From Panorpa germanica (taxonomy: Eukaryota; Arthropoda; Insecta; Mecoptera; Panorpidae), in assembly GCA_963678705.1 (NCBI GenBank), contig OY783210.1, forward strand, positions 19,593,331 to 19,657,330: 64,000 nt of DNA, read 5' to 3'. Positions 12,453 through 26,100 of this stretch are shown in pieces. Every line of letters begins with the position of its first letter. The first letter of the stretch is position 1. Both the position numbers and the translations under genes were made by a program. Below the pieces are notes generated by a model. It did no database searches, was not told where the DNA came from, and saw nothing but the letters and a program-made list of their open reading frames with translations.

Positions 12453-15400
12453 TATGCATGGTATATAGTTCTTTTATTTCGGCTGAAGGAAACCAAGTGG
12501 AAAGTTAGTTGAAATTTTCTTCACTTGAAACTAAAGTTCTGTGAATAAATCGCGGTCACTACCGGAAAGAAGACAATTTTTGTAATTGGACAATTTTAGT
12601 CTAAATCAGATAAGCACTAGAAAAACACATTCCATTTATCGTAGGCCTTTCGTTATTGATTTAGAATAAGTAAAACGCATACTAATTAGTGTTTTTTGCA
12701 AGTTAATAATGGATGACTTTGTAATTATGCTTTAAATTGTAAATTGATTATAATTGAAGACAATATTATTTGAAAGGATAATTGTGTATGCAAATTAAGG
12801 CAGAAAACAAGAACGAGGCTAAAGGAATAACAAAGGATAACGAGAAATCGAGAAAGTCTTATTTTCCAATCAAATAATTTTATTAGATGTAAAGTTTTTT
12901 AGAATGGAAAATTAACAATAAGGTTTTTTCGCATGGCTTATTACTGCTATACATATGAATAAATATAAATTTGTAGATTTCATTTTAGAATATTGTGTTT
13001 ACTACGTCACGAAACTTGAGATAGCGTACTATCTCGCTTTAAAGTATTGCTATCTCGTAATGATCATTCACCTGAAAGTGCACTTATTGCCAAATTAATC
13101 AATCTTCAACATCAGAGCTAGAAGTTTCTAAAATAACGTCTAAATCTCTATTGACAGGCACACGAAAATTACTGATAATAAAAATATATTTTATTTAACT
13201 ATTTTATGTTATTTGGTATCTGATTTAAGTGTTATGCGATGCAATACACTCTTCTTTTTATTATTTGAAACTTCTTGTAGTTTTTTGTTTCTTTAAGACT
13301 TGCCTATTACACTTTGCAGCCTCTAGTGCAATAATTTAACGAGTATAATCTACTAGAATATCAGTTAATCACAGTTATTACTATTATTTCTTTATTTTAG
13401 TTTAGTTATTACCACAACAACAAGGAACAAATAACCACAATATTATTGCAGAAAATAGAAATAGATATTGTTTAAAAATATTCATCACTAAATTCATAAA
13501 ATATTCATTACTAAAAATAAATTTGTTTCCGTATTAAAATCAAATATGTAAATCACAATACAGTCTGTATGATTTGTTTGAATGATGGTATACTCTCCCT
13601 CTCTCTCCTCACTACCCTTCTCGTATAGACCTCATCATATCATTGACATACATCATAATTGTGATGCCTCATAAATATCGTGTGACAGTCAAACAGAGAA
13701 CCGAGCTCATTGGTTAGGCAAATGATGTCAAAGTTTTTATTGGTAAAACAAATTATAATATAAAAGAATTTTATGTTGTGTAAAAAATATTGCATAATAC
13801 AATTTTAGGAGTCGGTGAACATAATCATATATTTTAATCCTAGAGAACGTTAATTTAACAATAGTAGTTAAAAATGAATGAAATCATAGACTACATATGT
13901 AATTATATTTATTCATTCTTTTCGTTTCTGTTTAATTTTAATAATTAATGTAATATTAATTCTATTATTTGTAACGTTTAGACTCTATATTCATGATTCC
14001 CGAAGTTGTCATTTTGTCATCTCGATCTATTCCCGGTATGGAATATTCCATATAGAAATTTCTCAGAATCCGGCTAGAAGTACCATACAGTGTTACCAGA
14101 TATAAAGCTTTTGGTTACAATAATCCATATTTCTGGCAATATTTTTTACGTTTTATAGCATAATTTAGTTAGGGAAATCATTTACTAATTACGACAATTT
14201 TTTCAAATGCACTCTTGAATTGCAACAAAATTTAGAGATTTTATGGGGTTACAAAAACATTTAGTCATCATTCTTTAACGACAAATTTTTATTATTTATA
14301 TTATTACATCGTATACCTTAAAACAACAAATTTGGCAGGCTAGATATTTGAGGTTTCGTTGCAGGAGGTGAGTATTTGATGCACCATATGAGATCAATGC
14401 CTTCTTATAAAATAAACAAACATTCCACATTCTTGAGCTAGTACGAGTATATAAACCACATTCTACACTTACACCTAGCTAAATGCAATAGATTAGTTTA
14501 AACAAGCTGCCGAAATATTCTAGAGATAGAATGGAGTAGGGATAGATATATAAAGAGGGTGGTAAATGTAACGGACCCGAAGGGTGGGAATGAATTCAAA
14601 TGCAATAAAGGTTAAACCGTTTCAATGTATTTGTTTGCACAAGTATGTGTATATACTCGTACCATTGTATTTATCTATTATGTATTAGTGTATTTTAGTG
14701 TTAAGAAAAGTTACTACTTTGGAGACTGGAGAATTAATGGAGCGTTACGGAATTGAATTGCGATTTATATTTATTACATCTGGATGTTTATAAAGCAGGA
14801 TATTTATCTTCTAATGATAACAATCATTAGAAGTAGTGAAATTGTTTTTTAATAGAACATAAATAATTGAATTGTTCTCACATTAATATTGTTTTTGTTT
14901 AGTATTGCTAGTATCGAGATTTTAAAATATTAAATATATAAATTTGGGGTTAAGGTTAACGTATCACGTATCCTCCATATCAACCCATTAGAAGATGCGA
15001 GGAAATTCGAGCTAGAACCGTTCACTTAACACTACTCGTCATACGTCACCATATGTTTATTAACATCAGTAAAGCATACGCACATAATTTGTTCAACAAT
15101 ATTTTACGTTGTCTTATTATGTTATTCCCTCACACATGTTCCAGACATCTAGACACAACGGGCCGGGCCCTTTAAGAAAAGGTTTAGTCAGACAACATTA
15201 CATAACGTCGGAGTAAGAGAAGCGTGTAATTAGAATTTATGAGTTTTCAGTTTTCCCATATGAAAAACGAGTATGTTTAAGGTTGTTTATATTTAAAACA
15301 TGTTACGATAAAGTGTTATATTTTTATTACAAAGTGCTATCATACTTAGGAAACTCATAATGTTCTGTGTGTACGAGTATAATGTAGCAAGCTTTATCAT

Positions 15401-15571
15401 GACGCTGCTATGGCTGTCATGTTTATATTTCATGAAAATCTACCAACAAACTAACGCAAAATATATTTATCATATAGGGGTACGGTAATATATAGGACCA
15501 ATATATTTATATATAATATTATAGAAATACCCCTGATATATATAAATAAATATATATATATATTTTTCGAG
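12453..15571. other. Non-coding DNA upstream of the visible Dpr gene A exons
   Basis: No coding exon recognised. It may be intron, since the missing 5' exons of gene A must lie at or beyond this side. Confidence 0.45.
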
Positions 15572-16363
15572 ACTGGGTCTTTTAGGCACCAGTTGAGTTT
15601 TTCGAGATTTCTAAGCTTTCAAAGAATCTGAAAGAATTCTGGATTACTTCTTGAAGTGTCTACTACATGGTCCAAAAGTTGCCAAAGTCCAAAGTTTAAA
15701 ACCGTTGTTAATAAAAATTCACAAATATTGTAAAACGTGTAAAAAGCGGAATATTGTTAAAAAATTCATAACTTTAGAACAAACAAATATTAAGAAAAAC
15801 GGTTTTAGACTTTTTTATCTTAGACTATAAGCTTTCGAAAGAATGTAGTGTCTTTGGCGTGTGCTCCAAAAAGTTGAATTATTTGTGCACCTGAAAGTAG
15901 GGAATAAACGGAACGATGATTATTCGGCACAAAATAAAGCACAAAAGTTATGAAATAATAATTAATATTAGTTTATTATAATTAGTTTCAAAAAGAGAAT
16001 TTACGGTGCGCAACCGTTTAATTGTCATCCTCCTTCGAAAACTTATTTTAGTAAAAAGATGAAGTAATAAAAAGAATCTAAATATATAATCTAAGAAATA
16101 ATATATTAAATTACATTAAACATTTATTTTAACCATGAAAAAACTGTAAAACAACGAGAAAAGCAAAAAAAAGTGCATTTACTAACATTGGAAAAAGTTT
16201 AACTAGCTCGCCTTTGCCGGTAAAATGCCACATTCGGACGCTGCTGGAACCTTAAGTCCCTACCACTACCTAAATTTCCTAGAGCGCATAGGTGAAGCGC
16301 GCTCTGTACTCATGAGAGAGAAATAAGAGTTTGAAATTTCTACTGTTCCTTAAAAGACCCAGT
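15572..16363. mobile_element. Possible DNA element with ACTGGGTCTTTTA ends
   Basis: ACTGGGTCTTTTAGG at the left and the reverse complement of ccttaaaagacccagt at the right form an inverted pair 792 bp apart. No clear target duplication. It contains the repeat at 15636-15816. Confidence 0.5.
15636..15816 (+). repeat. Dispersed repeat, copy 1
   Basis: About 180 bp beginning attctggattacttcttgaa and ending ggttttagact. It closely matches 20294-20470 in the same orientation. Confidence 0.85.
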
Positions 16364-16672
16364 GTATACACGCAGGGAAAATAATAGGTTAACCTCAAGT
16401 TACATTTTACTTACAATTTAATTTTTCAATGTAAACAAACAAATGAATATAATATTATTTTAATTACCGACACACGACATCAGAGAAAAAGTTACAATAT
16501 AAAGTTCTGTGTAGGAATTGAACAAGCAAGTCTGTAAATAAATTTAAAGTTGTTTAGTAATGAAATCGTAAGGTATCCAAAATTGGATGAAGGAGCTTTA
16601 TCTCTTACCCGTCTTTTAATGCAGATGGCTTCTGTACAAAGCGATATTAACAGCCTTTTGTTTTCTTTTCAG

Positions 16673-17103
16673 TTCACCGAGGGACAAGATCGCATAATCA
16701 CAACAACATACCCTTCAACAACACAAGGAACCACCACAGACATAAATATGGATTTGATGGAACAACAATAAGTCCATTATTGGAAAACAAACTTTTAGAA
16801 ACACTGGAAAGTAAAATACATTCTTCAAAAGATCTAATTAAGCCATCTCACCAAAAACATTATAAACCAAACTTAATATCAACTGTGCATACAACAATAA
16901 CGGAAGAAGAAGAAATACCAACATATAAATTAACCAACCAAAAGACAAGTATTTCTAATTCAGTTCTCTCTGGACTTGACGACAAGGAATTAAATAAAGA
17001 GAGAGCTAAAATGTTTGTCAGTCCAAATTGTTCTGTGGTGCTAGCGCAGACTGGATCAACAGCAGCCATGCATTGCGAAGTTACGGAAATGGGAGAAAAT
17101 ACA
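16673..17103 (+). CDS. Dpr gene A exon: His/Asn-rich linker and start of Ig1
   Basis: The acceptor is a pyrimidine run ending in cag before 16673, and the donor is gtatgt at 17104. Two bases complete an upstream codon, followed by 143 codons open throughout. The first ~25 residues are rich in His, Asn and Arg, then comes a Lys/Glu/Thr-rich linker, and the last ~30 residues are the A and B strands of Ig1 (GSTAAMHCEV). The exon ends in phase 0, and NTVTWIRRR reads across the junction with the next exon. The linker is poorly conserved sequence, so the 5' boundary is less certain than the 3' boundary. Confidence 0.8.
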
Positions 17104-20100
17104 GTATGTTGGAAAATAATTTATTAATTAAATTCATTACATTATTAGAAAGTTAGTTTCATTAGTAAGAGAGTTGAAGTTACATTCCAGTTTCCAGAGC
17201 AGGATTTAACTAACACAATATTGTCACGTGATAGTGCGGCTCTGCCAATTTGTATTGACCGTGTGTGGTCGTGTCAAGCTGATTAATGGCACCTGCGGAG
17301 TTTAAATTTAATATTGAAAGAGATTTTTACCTCCGGCCATTCTATTTACCTGCAGGAGATTTAATATTGTTACACACACGTGATTCTGTGCTTAATGAAA
17401 TTGTGTACTATTGTTTATAGAGTGACAGAGCGCGGACATTTTCACCGGAATTTTTTATGCCAGGAAATAATCGAAAACTGAAAACTTATCACCTAAATTA
17501 TTATACAATCTCTCTCTTCCTTGGTTTCCGTGAACATTTGTATTTGAAGGAGAATTTCCCGGGAATGCCCGATCGGAATTCTTTAATATTTAACTCTTCC
17601 TTAGTTTAAAAGAATCTCATTTAAAAATTTTATACAAAATTATTTTATTTTAGCATATAATAGAATGAATATCTGTTTTAACTTTGCCTAAAAGATAGAC
17701 CCGCTTTCATAGAATCTGATTATGTATTTCAGAGAAAAATTGGAATTGGCCCTTTTAGTACCAAACAGATAGTTAACTGGTTACCAAAGAAGTAGAAGTC
17801 ACAATAATTGTTTTTTGTCATGTTATATGCATAGAATGTCTCTTACATTTTTTTCTTCTTCTTGTAATACATATTATGATTTTAATATAACGTAAATGTA
17901 ACAGGTCTTTAAAATTTTCAAATAAATCATACTTCTGTCTCACATAGGAGAGAAATGTTCTGGTCTCTTTGATTTATAACTTGTCAAAATATGACACGAT
18001 ATCGATCACAAATGTAACATGTATATTTGGCCTATACATCATCATTAAATTACTATAAGCAAATACAGTATACGCCTGAAATTAAAATAAATACTACCTG
18101 CTATACTCGTATACTATTTGCTAATATTTAGTAAAGTACATTATGTTTAAATTAATTAAAGAAAACTGTATAAATAATTAAAAACCTGATTGTAATTACA
18201 TTTTCCAAAGTACACAAGCTTTGTTAATAAGTTAAAGTTTCAAATTAAAAACGATATGCACTGTTATACATATTTTAAATTAAGATTACATTATTGTAAT
18301 GAAAGGAACGCTTTCGATGTTCACTTAATTTTCTTTGTACCCTAGAATATTGCGCTATATGTAACAAGGCCCTGATTAGGTTCTTGCCAGGCATACCTAT
18401 CATGATTAGAGCACTGTCGGACAAGCACTATATAGTAAAGTTTGTTTTAATAACAGGCAATAATTGTTTTCAAAAAGAAAATGCTGATAGAATTGCTGAA
18501 GTTGTTATAGTAAATTCAGTGTTAAGTACGAGTAGAGTAAACAAGCCGGTTCTAGCGTTTACCTAATTAGAAAAGTAGCTATTCTTTTAAGTAAAATAGT
18601 GGCTTAATTACATTATATTTCAAAGCTACTTTATTTTCTTACTTTAATAATAAATACTATGCTGTTTTCTACAGTATGAGAAAAATGAAACAAGAAAAAC
18701 TTTTAAATTTCAATTATGAAAGTTTATTTTATAAATCTTAAAACCACAGGACTACAGATAGATATAGGGTGTACTATGTCGTATATTCGTGTGTTATGTA
18801 ATAATATTCGTTTCATTTAATCCTTAGGTGACTTGGATCCGCCGCAGGGATTACCACCTGCTCACTGTCGGGCTCACCACTTACAGCAGCGACGATAGGT
18901 TTTTCACGGCACACGGGAAAAATGCTCAGGTACTTGTACAAACAGAGACGCCAACGAGTTTATAAGAAAATTATAAACTGGCATCAAACTTCTAAGAAAT
19001 AAGCAGTAAATTTTATCTTCATTCAAATTTCATGTATACATTAATCATGTATATATATTTATCGTTCACATTTTTATCTAGAGTGATTTATCTACGGTAT
19101 TCCCATCAAAACTATATTAACATTCGATAATTCGACGAGGCCGAACCGAATTAGCGAGGTTCTGCTCTATATATTAATAATAAAATAACGTTTATTTATA
19201 AATATTACAATAACAGTAGAAGAGTAAAGCGTGTTCTAGCTTAAAATCGAAGTTGAGACGATTTTGAAAGTAGAAAAAATACGTTAAGTAAAACGAACGT
19301 AATTAAACGTAAATGAACATATTTCTCCCACTATTGCCCTACATCTACAATCATCTCAACTTTGAATTTAAGCCAGAACTCGCTCTATTTCTCTACTATT
19401 ATTAATACGTAAAATATCGTTAGGTTTCGTTACGTAAGCTTTTACAATTATTTTATCTGATATTTGAGTTATGTTATGTTACTGGTTATCGAGAATGTGC
19501 ATTCTTTTTTGGCAGTTTTAACTTTTGAAGTTTTAGCAATCTGATTCTACCTTGCATTTGTCGTACATGTAAATATTGCAGATAATTATTTATCTAGAAT
19601 GTAATTTAAAAGTTTTGATGCTGTTTAATCACTAGTTTAATTATTCATGTAATAATGAAGAAGTAATAGCTGTAAATGTAACTTTATACAAGTAATAATT
19701 AAGTTTTTGTTAAATATTTCAAGCTTATGAAGTAAACAGAGAAGATATGCTTGTAAATTCTATAGATCCAGACGAGTCTCAATGCCCGACTCCCGCATGC
19801 CTCAAAAACCAGACAACAATTGTACAAAATAGTTGTAGTTGGTTCAAAAAACAAACACAACATCATATATCTACATATATATACGTTTGCAGTCGTACAG
19901 TGTTACCAAAACAACAATGTTAAACATCAAATGTAACAACTGTATAAACATATTCCATTTCGTTACCAACGTGAAACATCACTCTGTGAAGTCTAAAGCT
20001 AAAACATAGAGTATAGCAAGAATACAGATGTGTGAAACCTTTTGTTCTAAGAAAAATTAATAAAAACATATTAAATATGTATATTTTGTTGGGTGGTACA

Positions 20101-23100
20101 CAAATTGTATAGAAAAAACGAAGTAGGTGGTTTCTTTTAATTATCTTGAAAACCATACCTCTCAACATTTTTGTTTAAGGTGAAACATTGCTTCATGGTT
20201 ATACAGTTAAATATAGATGGCGACAGTGTTTTAAAATGATAATCGATTTACAAATTTGTTAATAACTTTTCTTGTAGATATTAATATTATTAAATTCTGG
20301 ATTACTTCTTGAAGTGTCTACTACATGGTCCAGAAGTTGCCAAAGTCCGTAGAAAACCGTTGTTAATAAAAATTCACAAATAGTGTAAAACGTGTAAAAA
20401 ACGGAATATTGTTAAAAAATTCATAACTTTAGAACAAACAATATTAAGAAAAACGGTTTTAGACTTATTTAGTTTTTACTTTAGTAGGTGCCAGACAAAA
20501 CTGTCATAAGACAATTGTCTCAAGCTTTCTATTATAAAGATAACTGCCTTTAAAAAAATCCTGTGTTCGTTGTACGATAAGAATTCAATGCTATGTTGGT
20601 CACCACTGTCACACAACGTAAACGTTAAAGGTAAACATAGCAAAAGTAAGTTTAAAATAAAGTAACATAAGTTAGAAGTAAACAGTTAGGGATAATCATT
20701 TAGTTTGAGGATTTGTGATAGAAGAGAGAGAGAGAAGAGAAAGCTTTAATTGCAAAACTTTTTGGGATTAGACAAGCTTTTTACTAAAGCTCAGCTTTGG
20801 ATGTTTACTCTTTTAACATTTATTAGCTTGATACTTAAATATTAACTAACATTAAAACGTTTTTTGATTAGGTTACGCTTAAATATTAGATCAATATTTA
20901 ACTAATATTTAATTATTGTGAACATTAATTACGAAATATTACTGAGCAAGATTAAACTTGTTCAATAATCCAACCTCAAACAAATCTATATGCTGGAAGG
21001 ATTATGTTATACTCCTACGCAGTTACGAGAAATGTTCTGGGGAATCATATGGAATTTGATCCATGTTTCTCTCTATGATGGGCCTTTTCCAACACAAGAT
21101 TAGATTCAGATTCAGACGAACTATCCGTTTATAGTACCTATGTCTAAATACTCTCTCTATTAATACGTGTAAATATCTACCAGATATCTGTTTGGCATCA
21201 ATTCCTCGAAATTGTATTGTACAAACATACAGATCCCTTAAATATTATACATGACGCAAATTGCCTACTTTTGAAATAGGCTTACCGTTGGAAGTAGTTT
21301 TGCATAGATGCAACTGATATCTCGTGCAAAAGTTAAAAAGAAAAAGACAGCCATGATAAAAGAAAAGACATGATTTGTTAACAAAATATATTCTCTTGAA
21401 CTACGCCTAATAAATGCAACTATTTAAACACATTATAGTTAAATAAAAATATTATAAGTTTTTTTATAATATCACATAGTTTAATTGATTATCCAGCTTT
21501 ATTAGAAGACTAGTATAACATATATTATATATAGAATATAGCAAGTATCTTGTAACGTGTTCTTTTTATGTTTTTCTAGGACTTCGCGCTGCACGTACGT
21601 TTCGCAAAAGAAAGCGACGGTGGGCTTTACGAATGTCAAATGTCATCGCATCCTCCTACAAGTTTATTTGTCGAGTTGAGATTAGTAGGTAAGTTTCCTT
21701 TAATTGGAAATACTTTTTCTTATTTCACAAAAACTAATAGTTGGAAATCAAAAAGCTCTTCATTTTTTTCTATTCCTTTTTACTGTTTCTCATTAGTTTT
21801 CTTTTAACTTTTTGTATTTAAGAAAATATTACTTTAATGTGGGAATTTTGTTTTCTTATAAGATGGTTTGTTTTTTCATAGAAATATTGGTAACTTTTCA
21901 GAAAAACTTTATTACGTAATGTTTGTGATGGATAAGTCAAATATAGATTCTTGTATACCTTGCCTTACTTTATTTTATGTGGCTGTCTGGAAAACTGCGT
22001 CATAAGTTATTTTATATTTTGTTATATTACATATTTTGAAATATACATTTGAAATTTAACAAGTATTTAACTCATCTCATCCAATTAATTTTCAAGGTCA
22101 TAAGTTGTTGAAATCAGCATTCAAAACAGTAAGACTTTATCTCATATAACTTAAAATGTAACTTATAATAACGTACATAAACTTATACAAAATATTCATA
22201 AGGAACGAAACAGAACAAAACTATATGTATCTCTCTTTCTATCAAACATAATTATAACCTTATAGGATGAGAAAACATAATGAATAGAATATCTGACAGT
22301 GCTTAAATAAGTTGTACATCCTCGTAAAGTTTTAGGTTAAGTTTGTATAAGCTATTTCTAACTGTAAAACAAAGGTCTCCCAAATGACCGTCTTTTGCAT
22401 ATTGTTGATTATGTAGTTTGCGTTGAAATATCTTGTGTCATTTTACTGGTGTATTTAAGATAAGACCTAAAGGGTTGTAACGCTAATAACTTTAAGGGCG
22501 AGTATGATTTATTAGGGGAGGAATCTACGATACAAGAAACCGGAAAATCTTCGCAACTATTATATTATTTTCTTAAATAGTACTTAGTTTATTGCATATA
22601 CAATTTAACTTGAGTTATCTTACTTTTTGAAGGTCATGATGATAATTATATTTTGATGTGACTTTAAAAAGTATAACACATTACTCAGAAGATGGCACTA
22701 TTGATAAATACGTATGATGATTAGATGGTACCAACCTTCAAACGATATGTGTCAAAATTCAAAATTCTTCAAAATTTTATGAGGTGCAGTGATTTTAGTG
22801 ACACTACTTTTCAACACTTGTCAATATATTTCCTTGTTTGTACTTGCATTTTTAATCGAAAATAATGTTGAATAATTAAAAATTAAAGTCTAAAGTTAAA
22901 TCTACAGGTCTATAAGTTTACATTTTTTATATTTACAATAAAGTTATATTTCAATTAACTATGCAGCTGTTTCGACGGAGAATCGATACGATAAATCAAT
23001 TTAAAATGTGTCGCACTATTTATGACATTTTTTTATTATTTTTAAAATATATTTATCGCGTATTTATTATTTTCCTAGCCACCCAAAACGCGCTATCAAA

Positions 23101-26100
23101 ACAGATTTGGTCCGTTTGTTGACCCCCAGAAAAAATAAATTTTCTTCACGTGTAGCTTTAGGGGTTGTAAGACGTACGATCTGCCAAAGTAGTAACCGTT
23201 AAATATAAATAATATTAGAAGGGTGTAATGTCCAATAGTAAATAATGATTTATATAAATTTATCAATGTTTTCTCAATATATGTAATATATTATAATAAA
23301 AGTCAAATGAAAATGATTACAGAAGCCGTAGCGGACATTGTTGGCGGTCCAGACAAAATTGTCAAATCAGGGTCACCCCTGCGGTTAAACTGCTTGCTGC
23401 GCAGATCCACGGAGCCGCCTATGTATGTGTTTTGGTACCACGAACAGAAAATGATTAACTTCGATTCGGGTAAGAAACAAGATGATGCGATATTGTTATC
23501 TATCAAGGTTAAGACAATGTAGGGATGGAAAACGAAGGGGGAGGATTTCGTGGGGGTTACGTAATGTATTCATGTACTGATAGTAATTTATATTAAGTAT
23601 ATTATCTAATGTAAGCAAATGGTTAGCTGCTTTATGGAGGATTTAGTGGAAATAGGTCAAGCAGCTATTATCTTCACCAATGTTCAATATATTTAATGTC
23701 TGCGAATTCATAGCATAGATAATATTTGAGTTATTTAGATTTATAAAAGTTTGCATGAAATTAATGAGTTATTGTGGTTTCAAAATAAAGCTGAGCTCAT
23801 AAATATAACACTACGAGTACGAACAAGTTTTTGAATGTCAAACTAAAGTATACGTTTTCATTAAATTCGTTTTGTGTGTCTCGTCCTGTCCTGTCCACAC
23901 ACGCTTCCAACTAATTAAATATTTTAGGGGTACATTATGAGGTATGAATATTGAATAAACCATTTACCCTTCATTTTTAACCCTTGCTAGCTTTGACAAA
24001 TAAATTGCTATATAAATGTTTTATCTCGTTGAAATTGAACGATGATATTATGAATAATAAAATTAAAAACGTATGAAATATGATTATCCAAAAAAAGGCG
24101 TGTTTCGGGTATTTTTCAAAAAGTAAAGGGTTCCGTAAGAGTTTGTATAGGTAGTAGGGATGACAGCCCTTTACCTAATGAGTAAAAAACATTTAAATAT
24201 AAATTGCTTACCGCGAAAATAAAACGAATTTTTATTCATTGTTTTAGTATGCAAACATCGTTACGTGCAATAAGCAAGGGTGAACGGAAGGGAAAGCGGA
24301 AAGGGTTGTTTCTATAGTATGTATTTCATAATCCACGAGACAGATGTTTAATGCTGGTAAAATTAATGGTTAAAAAGGGCTGACAGTTAGTTTTTAGAGT
24401 ATTATTGCAAAGGTTAATGTTATTAACTGTGATAACAAAAGGTTAAGGGTCAGTTTAAAATAAAAGTAGCTTATGCTTTCGATAGATAATACACTAGACA
24501 GATGAGCAAAAAATCTAAGGACCACAATGGGCGTGTGTCCTATGTCTTAATTTCTACAAAACTGTACTATATATTGATAAAGTTGGTTACTAGAACCTCA
24601 AATGTTCAATTATTTGTTAATAACTCCTTATATGTTAAGAGATATTAACAATTAAAAAAGTCATTTTGTCTCTTTAATTATTAAAGGGATTCAACGTTGT
24701 ACACATTCCAAGTGCATGTGACATCACAATCCTTGTCTAAGGTTACCAACCTTACAGCTCATAAATCTCTGCTATATGTATTTATATACCAAAATATCAA
24801 ATATTATTTACAACTATTTCAAGGAACAATAAAATTTCAATAATATGTCTGCCTTAGCAGGGTTAAATAAAATAAAAACTTATTATTCTTTGACTTGACT
24901 TGATTATTTGACTTCCAACAGCTACAGAACATTACCACAGCACTGACCTACTCAACAAATAACTGACGTTTAAATGCATTTACGTCATACAAATATGGCC
25001 GACCATTTCAAGCGCTAAAACTACAATTCAAACTTTTAATTGCTTTATCTCCGTCAATATTTAGATATTTAATAAAATAGACACGCCAATACACATTTAT
25101 TAACATTAATTTCAATCAACAACTGAAAAATCGACCACTAAAAAATGAGGACACAAGCCCATTGACAAGTCGTATAGCATCTTTAAGTACAGCCATGTAC
25201 GAACATGTAAATAAGTTAAATTGTCAATTTTTGAAAGTGGGATTTCTACGAGGTTCTAGCCCACTGAATATACATGTTCTGGTGCGACCTATATTGTTTT
25301 TGACTGATTTTTGTTTTTTTTTATGTTCGTAGGCGGTGGAGTAATGGTGCGCCACGGTCGACAGTCAAGCGAGTTGGTAATAGCACAAGCAGAAAAGCAC
25401 CACGCCGGAAACTACAGCTGTGTGCCATCAAATGCAAAACCCGCTAGTGTGAACGTTCACATTCTTCAAAGTGAGTTTTTGTTCTATTTTGAAAAACTAA
25501 AACATTGCATTCAAATAATAAAAGGGCCCTGTAAAGGTGTTATTTACAGCTGGCTTTACTCACAGCATATATTATTAGGTTTCTAGTAGAAATAATTTGA
25601 AAAGTTTTTAAATTTAGTTAGGTTTAATAATGCTATTAAAAAGGTAATAAAATACGGAAATATTTTCATAAAATTATAGAACTATTTCATGTGCTATACT
25701 ATGTAATTCTATATTTTAAAGCAATTTACTTTAAAATGAATAAAGTTATAGATAGCGTGTTCTATTAGAAAAATATGTTACCCTCAGTGAGTGCTATTGA
25801 AAAAAATGTTGCACTGTTATTGTTGTGAAAACCTGGTAAACCTTATTTAAAGCTGTTTAAATTGGTGAACGTCGTTGGGATAATTCACGATTTAGATGCT
25901 AGCATTTGAGTATTAAATGTAACTGCTGAAAAACGAGAACTCGACAATGCAATGTTTTGTCGCTTCGGCATCCAACATGAAAATAAGCGCACAGGGCAGT
26001 CTAGGTACTATTTTAATGTAGAAAATATAATAAGATCCATATTATAGAACAAAGTATAACTATAACTATAAAGCTAGCTATTCTTTGCCACTTTTAATTG

